Positions 61,788 to 64,000 of a stretch of DNA of 64,000 bases are shown here, piece after piece. The DNA is taken from contig NZ_CP095074.1 in the NCBI RefSeq assembly GCF_022919835.1, positions 1,612,001 through 1,676,000 on the forward strand. The letters are read 5' to 3'. Positions within the stretch are counted from its first letter, which is position 1. Every line of letters begins with the position of its first letter. Source of the stretch: Halobacillus shinanisalinarum. GTDB lineage: Bacteria; Bacillota; Bacilli; Bacillales; Halobacillaceae. The notes below the pieces were generated by a model that was not told the origin of the DNA, did not search any database, and saw only the letters and a program-made list of their open reading frames with translations. A program made the position numbers and the translations under genes.

Positions 61788-62537
61788 TTATTTTTTGTGA
61801 CTATCAGCAAAAAGCGCCATCGCATCACGCATGAATGCAGCCAGGCCTTCGCCATAATTGTCGATGTTGTTAGTGAAACGTTCATCATCGATATAGAGCT
61901 GGCCGATGCCTTTGAATTTCATAAGATCGTCGTTGTTGATGCTTTCGCTCATGAAAAAGTACCATTCTTTAATGGCCGCTTGGGCTGAGTCAGAACCGGG
62001 GGCGTCGTGTCTTAGGGTCGCAAGCCTTTTGTAGATGGTATCCATTTGTCTGGACATGTTGTCTTTTTCTTGTTGGGACATATTGTTCAGTTTAGCGTTT
62101 GAACGATCGACGGCTTCATCGCCCCATCGCTCGCGGGCCTCTTGTTCGTACGGATTGCGGCTAAAGTCAAAGCCTTCGAATTTATCCTTGTTCGTCATAT
62201 GAATCTCTCCTTTTTGTTGTTGAATCGTCTTTTCTACCGTTAGAATCATATTATCCAACCGGCGGCGTTTCTCAAGCAGCATTTTCCGGTGAAGTTGAAG
62301 AGCTTCTTTTTGTTCGAAATCGGGATTCGTAATGATTTCTTTGATCTTTTTTAACGGAAAGTCGAGTTCTTTGAAAAATAGAATCTGCTGCAAGGTTTCC
62401 AGGTCTTTATTTGAATAAAGGCGATAGCCGGCTTCGGTCGTTTCCTGCGGTGTGAGCAGACCGATATTATCGTAGTGATGCAGGGTACGGATGCTGATGC
62501 CTACGAGTTCGGCCACTTCTTTTACTTTCATCGGCAT
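61788..62537 (-). CDS. MerR-family regulator with TipAS domain
   Basis: 249 residues. The MerR winged helix is at the N-terminus ([20 protein letters not shown] then [20 protein letters not shown]), followed by a long coiled-coil dimerisation helix ([20 protein letters not shown]). The C-terminal TipAS antibiotic-recognition domain starts near residue 120 ([20 protein letters not shown]) and ends [19 protein letters not shown]. Mta of B. subtilis and TipAL have the same plan and turn on multidrug exporters. The ABC exporter at 59304 is a possible target. AGGAGG precedes the ATG. Confidence 0.9.
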   Translation of the reverse strand: MPMKVKEVAELVGISIRTLHHYDNIGLLTPQETTEAGYRLYSNKDLETLQQILFFKELDFPLKKIKEIITNPDFEQKEALQLHRKMLLEKRRRLDNMILTVEKTIQQQKGEIHMTNKDKFEGFDFSRNPYEQEARERWGDEAVDRSNAKLNNMSQQEKDNMSRQMDTIYKRLATLRHDAPGSDSAQAAIKEWYFFMSESINNDDLMKFKGIGQLYIDDERFTNNIDNYGEGLAAFMRDAMALFADSHKK

Positions 62538-62635
62538 GGTGAGTGTGCCTCCTTTCTTTTGTGTTGGGAAGCTTTTTCCGTCCCCTTATGTATGGACTAT
62601 AAGGTGTGACGTTGCGTGAGGGTCAATGGGTTTTT

Positions 62636-62986
62636 TTATAATTTTTGTAAATGGGTGATCTTCGGGTCTGAGGGATCTTTCAAGCCGTATCCGATCATGC
62701 GATCCATGGCAATGTGGGTTGCCCAAATCAATCCTAGGCTGAGAAGTAGTGTGTCGGTTTTTAGTGAGGTGCTGATTAGGATGATGAGGAGCGGTGGTGT
62801 ATAGGTGTGAAACGCGTTGTATGTGTAGGCGCCTATTTTGTTGTTGATGATGTAGCCGAGTGCGGATAGATCTGGTGCTAAGAGTAAGAGAGCAAACATT
62901 AACCAGCTTGCGTCTGTTTGGGCGTAAAAATAGATGGATAGGATGAGTGCGGCTAGTCCTTCGATATGTAACAATGCTTTGTTCAT
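62636..62986 (-). CDS. DUF4260 small membrane protein
   Basis: 116 residues with three or four membrane helices (LLHIEGLAALILSIYFYAQT, WLMFALLLLAPDLSALGYII, LLIILISTSLKTDTLLLSLG). The motif IWATHIAMDRMIGYGLKDPS is typical of DUF4260 proteins. The function of the family is unknown. AGGAGG lies before the ATG. It stands alone between the MerR regulator and a small gene. Confidence 0.82.
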   Translation of the reverse strand: MNKALLHIEGLAALILSIYFYAQTDASWLMFALLLLAPDLSALGYIINNKIGAYTYNAFHTYTPPLLIILISTSLKTDTLLLSLGLIWATHIAMDRMIGYGLKDPSDPKITHLQKL

Positions 62987-63255
62987 TTTTTATTCGCCTC
63001 CTTTTCCTTACATATTCTACTATTTTCTGATGAAATCCTTTATTGTTGTCCTGAGGCTTCAATGATAGTTCGCTCACTCCCCTTTTATCGGCGCTCACTA
63101 AAAAGGATGCGCTGGGTGATCCTTTTTGTGATCTAAGATGATCTTAGAGAGATTTATATAGAAATCTATTAAAAGGATAGAATGAACCATGTTGCCTATA
63201 TTGATAAAATTAGTCCTAAAATATTGGCTGAATAAGAGCGTTTGCCCTTATTCAG

Positions 63256-63435
63256 CTATTCCCAATCATTAATGATCTCAATATTCGTAAGAAAATGATC
63301 CACTATGGTAGAAAAGGGAAAGATCGTATTGTCAAATAAATACTCTATCCCTTCCTCTCCAGAGAGAGGTTTTACGTTACTGTTCTGAATGAAACTTTTG
63401 GCCATTTCTAGCGCTAGCTTTTTATTATCGTCCAA
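63256..63435 (-). CDS. Small hypothetical protein (59 aa)
   Basis: From a TTG at 63435, 8 nt after AGGAGG; a GTG three codons upstream overlaps the ribosome site. The product (LDDNKKLALEMAKSFIQNSN then VKPLSGEEGIEYLFDNTIFP) is acidic and mostly helical, without a membrane segment. The family is not recognised. Confidence 0.55.
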   Translation of the reverse strand: MDDNKKLALEMAKSFIQNSNVKPLSGEEGIEYLFDNTIFPFSTIVDHFLTNIEIINDWE

Positions 63436-63634
63436 ACTCTTCACCTCCTCTTACAACCTTATTCATTGGTGGTGGTTAACATTACTGGGAAGTAGATTAT
63501 ATCGAAAAAATAATAGAGTTACTCAACGAACGGTCGTCTGTAGCACATTACTATTCATTCGATGAAGCTTGTTTTTGGAGTTAGGACAGTATCTGTTCAC
63601 ATAAAGCCCTCAAAATAAGAAATGGAAATGAAAA

Positions 63635-63673
63635 CCACCTCAGGTCATCCAGAATTTGGATGACCTGAGGTGG
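63635..63673 (-). terminator. Strong terminator of the Fn3-domain gene
   Basis: CCACCTCAGGTCATCCA and TGGATGACCTGAGGTGG form a perfect 17-bp stem with a 5-nt loop, 30 bp after the stop codon at 63703. TTTTC follows on the minus strand. Confidence 0.85.
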
Positions 63674-63702
63674 AAGTTTATGGGTGGTGGGCGGTGGTTA
63701 TT

Positions 63703-64000
63703 TTATTTGGCTTTGGTGGGTTTGGATGGTTCGGATTCGGTTCCGTCCATGTAGACGGTTGTGACGTAGTAGGTGTAGTTGGATGCTTCAGGGTCGGTGT
63801 ATGTTTTGCGTTCGTGTTCGGAGATGCTTGCGACTTTTTCGTAGTCTTCCCCGTTTTTACTGCGATACACGCGATAACCTGCTACACCTTCTACACGTAC
63901 AGCATGCCATGTGACGAAGGTTCCGTTTACTTCGACACTAGTTGGTGCTTTGATGTCGTAGTCTGAATCTTCTTTTGGCTGCTTTTCTTCCTTGTCTACT
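63703..64000 (-). CDS. Fibronectin type III domain protein, C-terminus (runs off right edge)
   Basis: The last ~98 codons of a gene entering from the right edge. After a charged linker (VDKEEKQPKEDSDYDIKAPT) comes one Fn3-like domain: SVEVNGTFVTWHAVRVEGVA, GYRVYRSKNGEDYEKVAS and NYTYYVTTVYMDGTESEPSK, ending at KAK. Fn3 domains at the C-terminus occur in class A penicillin-binding proteins (PonA) and extracellular hydrolases of Bacillaceae. A PBP1-type protein is therefore possible, but the diagnostic domains are outside the window. Confidence 0.75.
   Translation of the reverse strand, partial: VDKEEKQPKEDSDYDIKAPTSVEVNGTFVTWHAVRVEGVAGYRVYRSKNGEDYEKVASISEHERKTYTDPEASNYTYYVTTVYMDGTESEPSKPTKAK

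Noticed and set aside
62586..63098. 170-codon minus-strand frame
   Set aside because: It is another frame of the DUF4260 gene; histidine/arginine/threonine-rich composition is typical of a shadow.
63670..63966. 98-codon plus-strand frame rich in G, F and V
   Set aside because: Antisense to the Fn3-domain coding sequence, which has a clear fold signature and a terminator.
1..64000. CRISPR arrays, tRNA, rRNA and riboswitches
   Set aside because: No regularly spaced direct repeats, no cloverleaf or rRNA segments and no recognised riboswitch or T-box leader were seen on either strand.

Overview
The window looks like a chromosomal segment of a low-GC Gram-positive bacterium of the family Bacillaceae, probably a salt-tolerant, Halobacillus- or Virgibacillus-like genus. 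The support is AGGAGG-type ribosome binding sites, CcpA-type cre sites, SinR, CpsB/YwqE, LytR-CpsA-Psr and LXG/SMI1 proteins, and two NhaC-type carriers. The genus is a guess from gene content; no rRNA or tRNA gene is present.

Layout. 1-2.4 kb: end of an acyl-CoA degradation operon (enoyl-CoA hydratase and two overlapping acyl-CoA dehydrogenase genes) with a palindromic operator. 2.8-5.2 kb: a cell-wall LCP transferase and two divergent sigma-70-like genes, one broken. 5.4-12 kb: a complete 2-aminoethylphosphonate operon (binding protein, ATPase, fused permease, phosphonatase, transaminase, DeoR regulator). 12-19.6 kb: a mosaic of IS630 and IS3 relics, an Imm22 immunity relic, a GntR / PLP-lyase / NhaC module, a duplicated gntR fragment, and an LXG toxin with its SMI1 immunity gene.

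20-42 kb is the centrepiece: a dicarboxylate catabolic island. It holds a two-subunit Fe-S hydratase (L-tartrate dehydratase, fumarase or mesaconase), an enolase-superfamily D-tartrate dehydratase, a tartrate/D-malate dehydrogenase, a tartronate-semialdehyde-reductase-like enzyme, fumarase C, a DASS carrier and a TRAP transporter with a CitA/CitB-type two-component system. Interleaved is a CoA module: family III CoA transferase, MaoC hydratase, CitE-type lyase, acyl-CoA dehydrogenase, PaaI thioesterase and two MmgE/PrpD genes (one frameshifted). That set resembles itaconate, mesaconate and citramalate catabolism. A GntR/FCD regulator lies inside the island. A shared 15-bp palindrome occurs at three promoters and is paired with a cre site at two of them, which suggests one regulon.

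42-51.7 kb: a Nudix hydrolase, a frameshifted YfcC-type carrier with a divergent RpiR regulator and M20 amidohydrolase, and an isoaspartyl-dipeptidase / NhaC operon divergent from an aberrant AAA+ regulator. 51.7-56.1 kb: a graveyard of IS21, plasmid/ICE (TOPRIM, LtrC-like) and VanZ relics. 56.2-58.3 kb: a CpsB-type phosphatase with substituted metal ligands, SinR and a decayed second SinR. 58.6-64 kb: a HEPN-like/CBS protein with an ABC exporter, several small proteins, a MerR/TipAS regulator, a DUF4260 protein and the C-terminus of an Fn3-domain protein running off the right edge. Several frameshifts lie in short homopolymers, so some 'pseudogenes' may be assembly errors.
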